Assembly (NCBI GenBank): GCA_905250885.1
Contig: CAJNOQ010001629.1
Location: 1-29,824 of the forward strand
Length of the DNA: 29,824 bases
Direction: 5' to 3'
From: Didymodactylos carnosus
Taxonomy: Eukaryota > Rotifera > Eurotatoria > Philodinida > Philodinidae
Of this stretch, positions 29,250 through 29,824 are shown one piece after another (the first letter of the stretch is position 1; each line of letters opens with the position of its first letter). The translations under genes were made by a program, and so were the position numbers. The notes under the pieces were generated by a model. The model did no database searches. It worked only from the letters and a program-made list of their open reading frames with translations, and had not been told where the DNA came from.

Positions 29250-29824
29250 ATCTATCTCCTGACCTATAATTCTTGCGTTCTGCATGATATTATAAACAAA
29301 ATTAAGGGTCAATCAGTGCAAACAGTAATTCTGGCCGAATACAATTATTATAATAGCCAAAATTCGGCAGCAAAAGACAGTTTATGCAATGGACAAAATC
29401 TGCAAATGACATTAGATAAATTCCATCACGACGAAAGAATTAAATCTCAAAACGGAAATTCACTTAAACGGATGGCAACCAACAATGGAGAAAGATTAAG
29501 TGAAATTTCAGATACGGACATTACAATGGATGAAGACCTTCGGCAAGAAGAAGAAGGATGGCAAACTGCCACCTCTGGCACAAAGAGAAACAGAAATAAC
29601 AATAATAATGAACGTCAATTTCAACAAGAAAGAACTTTTATAAATGAAAATTATCAGGGCCGTCCGCAACAGCAACGTCAGTCTCAAACACGCCCAACTT
29701 CACAACCTCACCCTCAACAGCAAAACTCTTCCTCTGTCCGTCCTCCACAGCAATTAGAAACGAATGAACTTCGAGTCAATGTCACTAATGCAGCTCTAAA
29801 TTATGCAAGGGACTATCATTATCC
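29250..29824 (+). CDS. ORF1-like retrotransposon protein (partial, runs off window)
   Basis: A plus-strand frame is open from about 29250 to the window end without a stop. The first in-frame ATG after the upstream stop is near 29406. The N-terminal part is polar (MTLDKFHHDERIKSQNG), followed by an acidic patch with Trp (EDLRQEEEGWQTATSG) and a long Gln/Asn/Pro-rich linker. It ends NELRVNVTNAALNYARDYHY, which looks like the start of a folded nucleic-acid-binding domain of the kind seen in retrotransposon ORF1 or gag-like proteins. It lies head-to-head with the minus-strand ORF2 fragment. No named domain is complete inside the window. Confidence 0.5.
   Translation, partial: MYLLTYNSCVLHDIINKIKGQSVQTVILAEYNYYNSQNSAAKDSLCNGQNLQMTLDKFHHDERIKSQNGNSLKRMATNNGERLSEISDTDITMDEDLRQEEEGWQTATSGTKRNRNNNNNERQFQQERTFINENYQGRPQQQRQSQTRPTSQPHPQQQNSSSVRPPQQLETNELRVNVTNAALNYARDYHY

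Noticed and set aside
1..29824. CRISPR array, bacterial operons or phage genes
   Set aside because: The genes have spliceosomal introns and animal extracellular domains. The only regular array is the 63-84 bp satellite, which has no spacer-repeat structure.

Overview
The window is nuclear DNA of a small invertebrate animal. It is AT-rich, its genes are cut by many short GT-AG introns (mostly 50-80 bp), and the encoded domains (NIDO, AMOP, VWD, calcium-binding EGF, one transmembrane helix) are typical of animal cell-surface proteins. A bdelloid-type rotifer is my best guess from intron size, compactness and the mixture of old mobile elements. The sequence alone does not prove the phylum.

Layout. 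1-5055: no recognised gene. It holds a degenerate minisatellite with a higher-order repeat (about 780-1620), a short hairpin (1667-1721), a 645-bp foldback element (2368-3012) and a pair of 88-bp direct repeats (4136 and 4753). 5056-18212, plus strand: one large gene of about 37 exons encoding roughly 2,300 residues. Its product is a MUC4-like membrane mucin: hydrophobic leader, Thr/Ser-rich stalk, Cys-rich segment, NIDO, AMOP, VWD, a second GDPH-containing segment, a chain of EGF-like modules, a transmembrane helix and an acidic cytoplasmic tail. I traced exon phases by hand. They stay in frame throughout except at about 8600-9070, where the join is uncertain. The long introns hold mobile DNA: a piggyBac-type MITE with TTAA duplications, a foldback element, and two copies of an old 97-bp repeat.

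18213-21818: mostly gene-free, with a polyadenylation signal, a possible decayed minus-strand gene (about 18.9-20.1 kb) and a short three-copy repeat. 21819-24744, plus strand: remains of a DNA transposon. A 5'-truncated transposase C-terminus with a DUF4218-like signature is followed by a second gene whose N-terminal exons carry a 660-bp foldback in the first intron and a frameshift. 26228-26953, minus strand: two exons of a BEN-domain C-terminus, which is the part the plus-strand gene lacks. The last exon is also duplicated in inverted orientation at 26050-26171. This looks like a gene split by an inversion or an inverted duplication. 27.4-27.8 kb: a small foldback and a (GA)n microsatellite.

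28011-29175, minus strand: 3' end of a non-LTR retrotransposon (reverse-transcriptase C-terminus, Cys/His motif, 3' UTR with AATAAA), broken by stops and one frameshift. 29250-29824, plus strand, running off the window: a Q/N/P-rich ORF1-like frame lying head-to-head with that fragment, perhaps a twin-priming inversion of the same element.

How the parts work together: only the mucin-like gene looks like a host gene under constraint. Nearly everything else is repeat or transposon debris, much of it built as inverted repeats and much of it inside introns.
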